Positions 24,505-32,796 of a DNA stretch of 64,000 bases are shown here, piece after piece. The position numbers and the translations under genes were made by a program. Below the pieces are notes generated by a model. That model was not told the DNA's origin and made no database searches. It worked only from the letters and a program-made list of their open reading frames with translations. Numbering within the stretch: position 1 is the first letter of the stretch; every line of letters begins with the position of its first letter. Origin of the DNA: Paraburkholderia hayleyella (GTDB lineage: Bacteria > Pseudomonadota > Gammaproteobacteria > Burkholderiales > Burkholderiaceae); the NCBI RefSeq assembly GCF_009455685.1, contig NZ_QPES01000002.1, positions 620,001 through 684,000 of the forward strand, read 5' to 3'.

Positions 24505-26445
24505 TTACACGCCGCGCGTCAGCAAGAGCGCATTCGTGCGCCGCACGAAACTCGCCGGATCTTCCAGCGCGCCGCCCTCCGCCAGCATCGCCTGATCGAA
24601 CAGCAGATGACACCAGTCATCAAACTGCGCCCCATCGATTTGCAAACCCTTCACCAGCGCATGTTCGGGGTTGATCTCGAGGATCGGCTGCATCGCGGGC
24701 GCCTGCTGGCCCGCCGCCTTCAGCATGCGCTGCAGGTAGCCGCTCATGTCGCCGTCGTCCGCGATCAGGCACGAAGGCGAGTCAGTCAGGCGAAACGTCA
24801 GACGCACGTCCTTGGCCTTGCCCTTGAGCGCTTCTTTCATCTTCTCGACCAGGGGCTTGAGGGTCTCACCGACCTTTTCCTGCTCGGCTTTTTCTTCGTC
24901 GTTGAGCGCGCCCAGATCCAGATCGCCACGCGCTACGCTCTGTAGCGGTTTGCCGTCGAACTCGGTGAAAAACGACAGCATCCATTCATCGACACGATCC
25001 GTCAGCAACAGCACTTCCACGCCTTTCTTGCGGAACACTTCGAGGTGCGGGCTATGTGTCGCGGCCTGCCAGGTGTCAGCGGTGACGTAATAAATCTTGC
25101 TTTGCTCAGGCTTCATGCGCGCGACGTAATCGGCTAGCGCCACGTTCTGTTCCGGCGAATCCTGGTGGGTCGAGGCAAAGCGCAGCAGTTTGGCAATGCG
25201 CTCGCGGTTGGCCGTATCTTCACCGATGCCTTCTTTCAGCACCTGGCCGAACTCGTTCCAGAATAACGGGTACGGCGCGTCCGCCTTACCGTCGGCCTGC
25301 GCCGTATCCCCGTCCGCCGCCGTAGCCGCGACCGGGGCCTTGCCGGCCAGCTCTTCGAGCATCGACAGCACGCGTTTCGTCACGCCTTCGCGGATGGCCC
25401 GGACATCGCGGCTTTCCTGCAGGATTTCGCGCGAGACGTTGAGCGGCAGATCGCTTGAATCGACCACGCCCTTCACGAAACGCAAATAGCCCGGCAGCAA
25501 CTGCTCGGCTTCGTCCATGATGAACACGCGCTTCACATACAGTTTCAGGCCGCCGCGGTGATCGCGGTTCCATAGATCGAAGGGCGCATGAGCGGGAACG
25601 TAGAGCAACTGGGTGTATTCGCTGCGGCCTTCGACGCGGTTATGCGTCCACGTCAGCGGATTTTGATGGTCATGCGCGAGGTGCTGGTAAAACTGCTGAT
25701 ACTGCTCATCCGTGATCTCGTTCTTTGAGCGGGTCCACAGCGCGCTGGCCTGGTTGACGGTTTCGTCTTCGTCACGCGTCACCATCTCGCCTTTTTCAGC
25801 GTCCCATTCTTCCTTTTTCATGAGGATCGGCAGCGCGACGTGATCCGAATACTTCTGAATGATCGCGCGCAGACGATGCGACGACAGCAGTTCGTCTTCG
25901 TCGGCACGCAGATGCAGCGTGATCGTGGTGCCGCGTGCCGCGCGCTCGATGGTCTCCACGGCGAAATCGCCCTCGCCCGTGCTTTCCCAGCGCACGCCTT
26001 CGCTCGCGGGCAGCCCGGCGCGGCGGGTTTCCACCGTGATGCGGTCGGCCACGATAAAGCCTGAATAAAAACCCACGCCAAACTGGCCGATCAACGCGGC
26101 GTCTTTTTGCTGGTCGCCCGAGAGCTTGCCGAAGAACTCTTTCGTGCCGGAACGGGCAATCGTGCCCAGGTTGGCAATGGCCTCGTCGCGGCTCATGCCG
26201 ATGCCGTTGTCGTCGAGCGTGATGGTGCGGGCCGCCTTGTCGTAGGACACGCGAATCCGCAAGTTCGGATCGTTTTCGTAAAGCGCGTTGTTTTCGATGG
26301 CTTCGAAACGCAGCTTGTCGGCGGCATCCGACGCGTTGGAAATCAGCTCACGCAGGAAAATTTCCTTGTTGCTGTATAGCGAATGGATCATCAGGTTCAA
26401 AAGCTGTTTCACTTCTGCCTGAAAATTCATGGTTTCTTGTGCCAT
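24505..26445 (-). CDS. htpG: Chaperone protein HtpG (bacterial Hsp90)
   Basis: ATP-dependent cytosolic chaperone. It begins MAQETMNFQAEVKQLLNLMIHSLYSNKEIFLRELISNASDAADKLRF, with the GHKL ATPase motifs DNGIGM, GTIARSGTK and GQFGVGFYSGF. The middle domain carries WTRSKNEIT and RRVFIMDEAEQLLPGYLRFVKGVVDS-type sequence, and the C-terminal dimerisation domain follows. About 646 residues, slightly longer than E. coli (624) because of an Ala/Asp-rich insertion near residue 380. Start at 26445 has GAGGAAG upstream. Followed by a strong terminator; probably single-gene, heat-shock controlled, though no sigma-32 box was identified. Confidence 0.97.
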   Translation of the reverse strand: MAQETMNFQAEVKQLLNLMIHSLYSNKEIFLRELISNASDAADKLRFEAIENNALYENDPNLRIRVSYDKAARTITLDDNGIGMSRDEAIANLGTIARSGTKEFFGKLSGDQQKDAALIGQFGVGFYSGFIVADRITVETRRAGLPASEGVRWESTGEGDFAVETIERAARGTTITLHLRADEDELLSSHRLRAIIQKYSDHVALPILMKKEEWDAEKGEMVTRDEDETVNQASALWTRSKNEITDEQYQQFYQHLAHDHQNPLTWTHNRVEGRSEYTQLLYVPAHAPFDLWNRDHRGGLKLYVKRVFIMDEAEQLLPGYLRFVKGVVDSSDLPLNVSREILQESRDVRAIREGVTKRVLSMLEELAGKAPVAATAADGDTAQADGKADAPYPLFWNEFGQVLKEGIGEDTANRERIAKLLRFASTHQDSPEQNVALADYVARMKPEQSKIYYVTADTWQAATHSPHLEVFRKKGVEVLLLTDRVDEWMLSFFTEFDGKPLQSVARGDLDLGALNDEEKAEQEKVGETLKPLVEKMKEALKGKAKDVRLTFRLTDSPSCLIADDGDMSGYLQRMLKAAGQQAPAMQPILEINPEHALVKGLQIDGAQFDDWCHLLFDQAMLAEGGALEDPASFVRRTNALLLTRGV

Positions 26446-26591
26446 GCCCAAACTTCCTCTCTAGTACGGTTGGATTGCAGACTGACGCTGATGGATCAAT
26501 GCGGGCGCGGTTTTTGTCGCAAAACGGCAAACCCGCGCCAAAACGTGCACTCCGACATGGGAGCAAACCGTGCTTTTTCAAGAGGCCTATT

Positions 26592-26646
26592 CAGGCCGTA
26601 ACCAGGCCGTGACCCGGCCGTAACCCGGCCGTAACCCGGCCGAGCC
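26592..26646 (-). repeat. 11-bp minisatellite next to the MocR stop codon
   Basis: Five tandem units of the form (C/A)GGCCGTAAC: CAGGCCGTAAC, CAGGCCGTGAC, two CCGGCCGTAAC, and a final CCGGCCGAGCC. The last unit abuts the stop codon of the MocR gene at 26647. Confidence 0.93.
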
Positions 26647-28104
26647 TCAGGAGGCACGCCGGAGCGCGCGCTCGAGGTACTGGTTGAGAAAGACCGGCAG
26701 CCCTGGATCCCCGCAATTGGCGACGTTAAAGCGCATGCGCGTGGTGGGCGACTGCTGCGGCGAGAAAAGGCTGCCTGGCGTGAGCAAAAAGCCCGCTTCG
26801 TGTGCGCTCGCGGCCAGCGCGTCGGAGTCCACCCCGGTATCGACCCAGACGAACATGCCTGCGCCGGGTGTCAGAAACAGCTTGAAACCGGTTTTCTCCA
26901 GCATCCGCGCGGCCTTGTCACGCACGCCGTCGAGCCGTGCCCGCAAGCGTTCGACATGACGCCGGTAGTGGCCTTCGGTGAGGATCTGGTACAGCACGCG
27001 TTCGTTCAGCTCGGGGCTGGTCATGCCAACCAGCATCTTCTGGTCAGTCATGGCCCGGGCCACGGGTAGCGAACCGGCGAGAAAACCCACGCGCAAATTA
27101 GCCGCGAGGGTCTTGGAGAAACTGCCAAGGTAAATCACCCGCCGTAACTGGTCGAGACTCGCTAAACGGGTAGCGGGATAACCGGGCGGGCAGAGATCGC
27201 CATAGATATCGTCTTCGACGACGATGAAATCGTAAGTCTCGGCCAGTTGCAGGAGGCGGAACGCCTGGGCGGCGCTCAGCGAGGTGCCCGTGGGATTGTG
27301 CAGCACCGAGTTGATCACGAGCATGCGTGGCCGCCAGGCCTGCAACAGGGGCTCCAGCGCATCCAGATCGGGCCCCTCGGGCGTATAGGGCATGCCAATC
27401 AGGCGCGCGCCTTGTGCCGCGAAGCGCCCGAACATCTGGAACCACGCCGGATCGCCCACGATCACGGCATCGCCCGGCTGGACATAAAGACGGGCAATCA
27501 GATCGATGGCCTGAGTGATGCCGGAGACCAGCACGATCTGCTCCGGGGCAGCGCCGATCTCGCGCTCCTCAAGCCGGGTCTGCAATTGCTGGCGCAGGGG
27601 CAGAAAACCTTGTGGCGTGCCAAAGCCCAACAGTTGCGCGCTGCTTTGCCGCCCTAGCGTGCGCAGCGCGCGAGTCATTAGCTCGCCGTCCAGCCAGCGG
27701 CTGGGGAGATAACCCAACCCTGGGCCTTTTTCAGGCCGCGTCGAGGTTTGCAACATATTGCGCAGCAGCCAGACGACATCGATCGGGGGCGGTGCGGCAA
27801 TGCCGGGCGCTACCGCATGGCGCTCACCGGGCACCGGTGCGGCCAGCCGCTCGCGCACGTAAAAACCGGAGCCCCGCCGCGAATCCAGATAACCCTGGGC
27901 CACCAGCCGCTCATACGCTTCCACCACGGTGAAGCGCGACACGCCTTTATCCCGCGCCAGCGTACGGATCGACGGCATGCGCATGCCAGGGCGAAAAACG
28001 CGTTCTTCGATCCGGCGGCAAGCCCATTGCACCAACTGTTCGACCAGCGTCAGCGGCGAAGCGCCGTGAGGCGCGGGGATCAGGTCAAGCGGATCAGGCG
28101 GCAT
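26647..28104 (-). CDS. MocR-family regulator (GntR DNA-binding domain fused to aminotransferase-like domain)
   Basis: A 485-residue MocR/PdxR-type regulator. N-terminal winged helix (residues 20-95): RRIEERVFRPGMRMPSIRTLARDKGVSRFTVVEAYERLVAQGYLDSRRGSGFYV. A linker leads to a fold-type I aminotransferase-like domain with PLP-binding features: NPTGTSLSAAQ, DDIYGDL and YLGSFSKTLAANLRVGFL, containing the Schiff-base Lys. Such proteins use PLP or a PLP-amino acid adduct as effector. It is divergent from a DMT exporter gene, and the 180 bp between contain direct and inverted repeats that fit MocR operators. It probably controls the exporter and perhaps the following aminotransferase/RidA/PhzF genes. 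A minisatellite abuts its stop. Confidence 0.92.
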   Translation of the reverse strand: MPPDPLDLIPAPHGASPLTLVEQLVQWACRRIEERVFRPGMRMPSIRTLARDKGVSRFTVVEAYERLVAQGYLDSRRGSGFYVRERLAAPVPGERHAVAPGIAAPPPIDVVWLLRNMLQTSTRPEKGPGLGYLPSRWLDGELMTRALRTLGRQSSAQLLGFGTPQGFLPLRQQLQTRLEEREIGAAPEQIVLVSGITQAIDLIARLYVQPGDAVIVGDPAWFQMFGRFAAQGARLIGMPYTPEGPDLDALEPLLQAWRPRMLVINSVLHNPTGTSLSAAQAFRLLQLAETYDFIVVEDDIYGDLCPPGYPATRLASLDQLRRVIYLGSFSKTLAANLRVGFLAGSLPVARAMTDQKMLVGMTSPELNERVLYQILTEGHYRRHVERLRARLDGVRDKAARMLEKTGFKLFLTPGAGMFVWVDTGVDSDALAASAHEAGFLLTPGSLFSPQQSPTTRMRFNVANCGDPGLPVFLNQYLERALRRAS

Positions 28105-28116
28105 GGGTGCTCCAAC

Positions 28117-28216
28117 TGTACCGAGAATTATCGGGTGGATTGTACCGTTACTGTGCTGGTGCCAGACGCTACATTGAGACCGGCCGATGTCAGGTTGATA
28201 TCAGGTTGACATCGGC
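28117..28216. promoter_or_regulatory. Operator-like repeats between the MocR gene and the DMT exporter
   Basis: Two direct repeats A(C/T)TGTACCG (cores at 28117-28123 and 28141-28147, 24 bp apart) lie next to the MocR start. A perfect inverted repeat GCCGATGTCA (28183-28192)/TGACATCGGC (28207-28216) encloses two direct copies of TCAGGTTGA. Such combinations of direct and inverted repeats are typical of MocR binding regions. Confidence 0.55.
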
Positions 28217-28284
28217 GGCACTGGGCAACTGCGCTCCGTCTCCCTCCGCCTTTATTCCCCCCTCGCAAACGGGAGATTTTTTCA

Positions 28285-29247
28285 ATGAATCCGATGAATC
28301 CGATCAATTCGCGTGAATCTCAAGGCATGCTGCTTGGCCTGCTAGGCGTCGTGATTTTTAGCCTGACGCTGCCCATGACCCGTATCGTCGTGATGGAATT
28401 CCATCCCTTGCTCAACGGCCTGGGCCGGGCACTTGCCGCCGCGCTCCCGGCGGCGGCGCTGCTCGCCTGGCGCCGCGAGCGCTGGCCCACCTGGGTGCAA
28501 ATGAAGAGCCTCGCGGTGGTCTCGCTGGGCGTGATCGTCGCATTTCCGGTGTTTTCCGCCTGGGCCATGAAAACCGTGCCGGCATCGCACGGGGCCGTGG
28601 TCAACGGCTTGCAGCCCTTGTGCGTCGCGCTGTATGCCGCCTGGCTGGCCCATGAGCGGCCCTCGAAAGCTTTCTGGCTCAGCGCGATCGCGGGTAGCGC
28701 CATCGTCGTGGGCTTCGCCTTGCAGGCAGGCGGCGGCGCGCTCCAGGCGGGCGATCTGCTGATGCTGGTCGCGGTGGGTATCGGCGCGCTCGGTTACGCC
28801 GAAGGCGCGCGGCTGGCACGGCAGATGGGTGGCTGGCAGGTGATCTGCTGGGCCCTGGTGGTGTCGGCGCCCTTCCTGCTGCTACCGGTGGCCTGGCTCG
28901 GCTGGCAGCAATATCTGCAGCAGACGCAACCCGTGGCGCTGAAAACCTGGCTGGCGTTCGGCTATGTCACGCTGTTTTCGCAGTTCCTCGGTTTTTTCGC
29001 CTGGTATGCGGGGCTGGCGATGGGTGGCATTGCTCGCGTGGGTCAGGTGCAACTGTTGCAGATTTTCTTCACGATGGCGTTTTCCGCGCTCTTTTTCGGC
29101 GAAACCGTGGCCCCCATCACCTGGCTTTTCGCCGCGGCGGTCATCGTCACCGTCGTGCTGGGCCGCAAGGCCAGCGTGCGCACGGCGCCCACAGCCCCTT
29201 CCGCGGCGGCATCCCGGGCTGCAGCCAAACCGGTTCGTACCCCGTGA
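28285..29247 (+). CDS. DMT (EamA) family exporter
   Basis: Inner-membrane transporter of 320 residues with ten hydrophobic helices in two EamA repeats. Recognisable parts are GMLLGLLGVVIFSLTLPMTRIVVMEFHP, the first-repeat end NGLQPLCVALYAAWLAHERPS, and the second-repeat motif YVTLFSQFLGFFAWYAGLAMGGIARVGQVQLLQ followed by PITWLFAAAVIVTVVLGRKA. Family members export amino acids or metabolites. GGGAG precedes the ATG. It is divergent from a MocR regulator, the classic pairing for amino-acid export or vitamin B6-related control, and is followed by a PLP-dependent aminotransferase. Substrate unknown. Confidence 0.9.
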   Translation: MNPMNPINSRESQGMLLGLLGVVIFSLTLPMTRIVVMEFHPLLNGLGRALAAALPAAALLAWRRERWPTWVQMKSLAVVSLGVIVAFPVFSAWAMKTVPASHGAVVNGLQPLCVALYAAWLAHERPSKAFWLSAIAGSAIVVGFALQAGGGALQAGDLLMLVAVGIGALGYAEGARLARQMGGWQVICWALVVSAPFLLLPVAWLGWQQYLQQTQPVALKTWLAFGYVTLFSQFLGFFAWYAGLAMGGIARVGQVQLLQIFFTMAFSALFFGETVAPITWLFAAAVIVTVVLGRKASVRTAPTAPSAAASRAAAKPVRTP

Positions 29248-29372
29248 TGCGGCATCGGAGCCTGCCACAGCGCAATGCCCAAGTCGCGCGATAATGCGGC
29301 TCTTTCGGCCTGCACGGCAGGCGCGGCGACACACCGCGCCACCCTTCTGCGATTGCGGCATGGCCCCATGAG

Positions 29373-29423
29373 CCGATCCCAACTCCGATCCTGATTCCGA
29401 TCCCGATCCCGATTTCTATTCCC
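29373..29423 (+). repeat. Degenerate CCGATC hexamer repeat upstream of the aminotransferase
   Basis: About eight hexamer units based on CCGATC/CCAACT/CTGATT, ending 18 bp before the aminotransferase ATG at 29442. It overlaps the expected leader of that mRNA. Confidence 0.7.
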
Positions 29424-29441
29424 GCAAAAGCTGAAACGACC

Positions 29442-30641
29442 ATGACTCAATCTGAAACGCCCTCAACGCTGCCGTGGCAGTTGTCCGAACGCGCACGCAA
29501 GCTCACCAGTTCGGCGATCCGCGAAATCCTGAAAATTACCGAGCGGCCTGAGGTCATCTCGTTTGCGGGCGGGCTGCCTGCGCCCGCTACGTTTCCGGTG
29601 GAGCCAATGCGCGCCGCCGCCGAGCGCATCTTGCGCGAGGACGCCGCTGCCGCCTTGCAATACAGCGCCACCGAAGGCTATCTGCCGCTGCGTGAATGGA
29701 TTGCCCAGCGCTATTCGACGAACGGCGCGCGGATTCGCCCCAGCCAGGTGCTGATTACGACCGGCTCGCAACAGGCACTCGACTTGCTAGGCAAGGTGCT
29801 GATTTGTCCGGGCAGCCCTGTGCTGGTCGAAACCCCGACGTATCTCGGCGCGCTGCAATCGTTTTCGATGTTCGAACCGCGTTATGTCCAGGTCCCCACC
29901 GATGACGACGGCCTGATCGCTTCGGCGCTCACACCGGAACTCACCGCTGCTGCGCGCCTGCTCTACACCCAGCCTAACTTTCAGAATCCAACGGGCCGCC
30001 GCCTGCCGCTCGCGCGCCGCGAAGCGCTGGCCGAACTGGCGCAACACGCAGCCTTCCCCATTGTCGAAGACGATCCTTACGGCGCCCTCGATTACGCAGG
30101 CGAGCCGCTGCCTACGATGCTGTCGCTGGCACCGGAGCACATCGTGCATCTGGGCTCATTCTCCAAGGTGCTCGCGCCGGGCTTGCGCATCGGCTACATC
30201 ATTGCGCCCGAGGCTTTGCAGTTCAAACTGGTGCAGGCCAAACAGGCCACCGATCTGCATACGCCCAGCTTCACCCAGCGCATCGTGCATGAAGTCATCA
30301 AGGATGGCTTTCTCGAAACCCATGTGCCGACCATTCGCGCGCTCTACCGCGATCAATGCGCAGCCATGCTGGCCGCGCTTGAGCGCCACATGCCGGAGGG
30401 CGTGAGCTGGAACCGGCCGCAAGGCGGCATGTTCATCTGGGCCTCGCTGCCTGCCGGGATGGATAGCATGGCCTTGCTGGAAGAAGCCATCGCGCACAAT
30501 GTCGCCTTCGTGCCAGGCGGGCCGTTTTACGCCAGCGAAGCGCAAGCCAGCACGTTGCGGCTGTCCTTCGTCACGGTGCCGCCCGCCAAAATAGACGAAG
30601 GCATAGCCCGCCTGGCCGCGCTGATTCGCGCGCGTCTGTGA
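29442..30641 (+). CDS. PLP-dependent aminotransferase, class I/II (LysN/2-aminoadipate type)
   Basis: Fold-type I aminotransferase of 399 residues, related to 2-aminoadipate/aromatic aminotransferases. It opens SERARKLTSSAIREILKITERPEVISFAGGLPAP, typical of the LysN-like group. PLP-site features follow: TTGSQQALDLLGKVL, YTQPNFQNPTGRRL, VEDDPYGALDYAG and HLGSFSKVLAPGLRIGYI with the Schiff-base Lys. The gene sits between a DMT exporter and a RidA gene; RidA removes the reactive enamine/imine products that PLP enzymes release, a sensible operon partner. A hexamer repeat directly precedes its start region, and no strong Shine-Dalgarno is seen. Amino-acid substrate not determined. Confidence 0.92.
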   Translation: MTQSETPSTLPWQLSERARKLTSSAIREILKITERPEVISFAGGLPAPATFPVEPMRAAAERILREDAAAALQYSATEGYLPLREWIAQRYSTNGARIRPSQVLITTGSQQALDLLGKVLICPGSPVLVETPTYLGALQSFSMFEPRYVQVPTDDDGLIASALTPELTAAARLLYTQPNFQNPTGRRLPLARREALAELAQHAAFPIVEDDPYGALDYAGEPLPTMLSLAPEHIVHLGSFSKVLAPGLRIGYIIAPEALQFKLVQAKQATDLHTPSFTQRIVHEVIKDGFLETHVPTIRALYRDQCAAMLAALERHMPEGVSWNRPQGGMFIWASLPAGMDSMALLEEAIAHNVAFVPGGPFYASEAQASTLRLSFVTVPPAKIDEGIARLAALIRARL

Positions 30642-30720
30642 TGCCGGCCATGAGCTGGAACAACTGTGCAACCCTCTATTGATCTGTCATCCTCATTTAC
30701 CCACCGATAAGGACTCTCTC

Positions 30721-31191
30721 ATGTCTGAAACCACACTGAACATCTACGACCGCCTGGAACAGCTCGGCATCGAACTGCCCAGCGCCGGCGCGCCCGCTGC
30801 TGCCTACGTGATGAGCGCCCAAAGCGGCAAGACGGTTTATCTGTCAGGGCACATCGCCAAACGCAGCGGGGCAGTCTGGACAGGCAAGCTCGGCGCGACG
30901 CTGGGCACGGAAGAAGGCAAGGCCGCCGCCCGCGCCGTCGCCATCGATTTGCTCGCCACGCTGCACAACCATGTCGGCGACCTGAACCACGTCACACGTA
31001 TCGTCAAGCTGATGAGCCTCGTCAATTCCACGCCCGAGTTCACCGAGCAGCATCTGGTCACCAACGGCGCGTCCGAACTCATCGCGGAAGTTTTCGGTGA
31101 ACGCGGCCAGCACGCGCGCTCGGCGTTCGGCGTGGCGCAAATTCCGCTCGGCGCGTGCGTGGAGATTGAAATGATCGCGGAAGTCAAATAA
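30721..31191 (+). CDS. RidA family protein (reactive imine deaminase)
   Basis: Trimeric RidA/YjgF-type protein of 156 residues with the pattern AYVMSAQSGKTVYLSGHIAKRSG..., TEEGKAAARAVAIDLLATLHNHVGDLNHVTRIVKLMSLVNSTPEF, and RSAFGVAQIPLGACVEIEMIAEV, where the Arg and terminal Glu are the expected catalytic-pocket residues. It hydrolyses 2-aminoacrylate-like enamines/imines. An AAGGACTC stretch precedes the ATG. It follows the aminotransferase by 79 bp and precedes PhzF, forming an amino-acid metabolism cluster. The subgroup (longer N-terminus than RidA proper) is of the Rid2/Rid7-like kind and may have a different preferred imine. Confidence 0.9.
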   Translation: MSETTLNIYDRLEQLGIELPSAGAPAAAYVMSAQSGKTVYLSGHIAKRSGAVWTGKLGATLGTEEGKAAARAVAIDLLATLHNHVGDLNHVTRIVKLMSLVNSTPEFTEQHLVTNGASELIAEVFGERGQHARSAFGVAQIPLGACVEIEMIAEVK

Positions 31192-31307
31192 CGTTACGTC
31201 TGGCACCCGCAGATTGCCGAGTGCTACTAAGCAGCGCTGATTTGTCCCGGTGGCCCGCTGTCTGGCCACCGTTTCCAACCGATGTGTCCCAGACTCTTCA
31301 ATCAACG

Positions 31308-32219
31308 ATGCCAGAATTTAAAAACGTCCGTTTTAAACAGGTCGATGTATTCACCTCGACGCCATTCAAAGGCAACCCGCTCGCGGTCGTGTTCGAAGCC
31401 GACGGCATGACATCCGTCCAAATGCAGGCAATCGCCAGTTGGACCAATCTGTCCGAAACCGTCTTTCTTTCCAGGGCGACGGATCCCGAAGCCGACTACC
31501 GTGCGCGTATTTTCACCCCCGTCACTGAACTGCCGTTCGCGGGCCATCCCACACTAGGCGCGGCGCACGCGCTGCTCGAAAGCGGCTATCAGCCCAAGCG
31601 CCCAGGCAGGCTCGTGCAGCAATGCGGCGCCGGGCTGATCGAACTGGAGTCGCAAAGCAACGGCGATTGGGCCTTTAGCGTGTCCGAGGCCGATGTCACA
31701 CCGCTGTCTCCCACCGAATACGACGCGCTGGCCCTCGCGCTGAATAGCGATCAGGTCGATTTCAGCGCCATGCCATGCGCCGTCAATAATGGCGCGTCAT
31801 GGCTGGTTATCCGCATGAATTCGGCCCAGGCCTGCCTTGAGGTTCAACCCGAACGCCTCGAAATTGCCCGCCTGACCCGGCGGGTCCACGCCCATGGCAT
31901 CGCGCTGTATGGGCCCCATGAGGCCGATGGCCCGGCCACCTTTGAAATGCGCTGCCTGCTGACCGGCGAGCACGGAGGCCAGGGCGGCCTGCTGGAAGAC
32001 CCTGTCACGGGCAGCGCCAACGCTGCCGTCGCTGGGCTGCTCGCCGCCATGGGCAAGGCCCCGGGCACGCACTACACCGTGCGCCAGGGAACCCTGCTGG
32101 GCCGCAACGGCAATGTGTCGGTCCGTTATGAAAAAAACAGCCCGAAAATCTGGATCGGCGGCCCGGTCATCACGATTATTGACGGGACCTTCCGGCGCCC
32201 CCAAGCGCCGCTTGCTTAA
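31308..32219 (+). CDS. PhzF family isomerase/epimerase
   Basis: A 303-residue PhzF/YddE-like protein with the two-domain diaminopimelate-epimerase fold. It starts MPEFKNVRFKQVDVFTSTPFKGNPLAVVFEADG, a standard PhzF opening, with the catalytic-Glu region WTNLSETVFLSR and further conserved segments TPVTELPFAGHPTLGAAH and EDPVTGSANAAVAGLLA. Start ATG 31308 is taken from that family pattern. Family members isomerise trans-2,3-dihydro-3-hydroxyanthranilate or unknown amino-acid-derived substrates. No phenazine genes are nearby, so a housekeeping role is more likely. It lies downstream of RidA (116 bp gap). Confidence 0.9.
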   Translation: MPEFKNVRFKQVDVFTSTPFKGNPLAVVFEADGMTSVQMQAIASWTNLSETVFLSRATDPEADYRARIFTPVTELPFAGHPTLGAAHALLESGYQPKRPGRLVQQCGAGLIELESQSNGDWAFSVSEADVTPLSPTEYDALALALNSDQVDFSAMPCAVNNGASWLVIRMNSAQACLEVQPERLEIARLTRRVHAHGIALYGPHEADGPATFEMRCLLTGEHGGQGGLLEDPVTGSANAAVAGLLAAMGKAPGTHYTVRQGTLLGRNGNVSVRYEKNSPKIWIGGPVITIIDGTFRRPQAPLA

Positions 32220-32796
32220 GCGCCGTTGCGCGATGAATCAAACGCAAAGTTAAAACAAAAATATAAGGTCCCGGTTACAACCGTCGAACCTGGGAACGTT
32301 ACGCACAACCCGTCTAAAACCGTACCGACGGCATTGGATTTAAAGGAAATAAGGAAATCGAAATGGCGGCGCTGTCGCCATTTCGATTTCCTCAACCGCC
32401 ACAGCCCGCATCGCATCACCCCCCCCCCGGACGATGCCGCGCACGCGGGACCATGCGCCCCATTCCGCGCGCTTTCTGTCCTGACATTTTGCTTGATGCG
32501 CGACGCATTCATCATGGCCATCCACTGTGGTAAATCAGCCTGTGTCATGAACCCCGTTCGCCCCCTCGCTTCACCCCGTCAGCCGCAGTAGGCCTTGAGC
32601 AAACGATGCTTGCCTGGCAAACAAGAGCACGTATACCCCGAGTCTCAGCGCTTTCTTAATTCCAAGGCATTCAGTACCATCAAAACCTATCTCAAAAATA
32701 GGACGGCCGCCTTTGAAGCTCGCGGCACACCATGCGCGCCCCTTCAAGCAAGACCCCGGTGCCAGACCGAAGCTTCCGCGGCAAGGTATAGAAAGC
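32220..32796. other. 577-bp intergenic region with a strong hairpin
   Basis: Between phzF and the GGDEF-EAL gene. The leading part holds the 17-bp perfect inverted repeat at 32352-32392. The rest shows no recognisable gene, and open frames here are short, Pro/Arg-rich and unlike known proteins. The last 150 bp probably contain the promoter and leader of the GGDEF-EAL gene. Confidence 0.55.
32352..32392. terminator. 17-bp perfect hairpin downstream of phzF
   Basis: Arms AGGAAATCGAAATGGCG (32352-32368) and CGCCATTTCGATTTCCT (32376-32392) are perfect complements with a 7-base loop GCGCTGT. There is no T-run on either side, so a terminator is possible but a structured RNA or protein-binding palindrome is equally open. 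Confidence 0.45.

Noticed and set aside
32226..32591. A 121-codon frame downstream of phzF
   Set aside because: It runs through a perfect hairpin and a C-run, with no motif; probably chance.
32610..32796. c-di-GMP riboswitch before the GGDEF-EAL gene
   Set aside because: No GEMM-I or GEMM-II conserved core was found.
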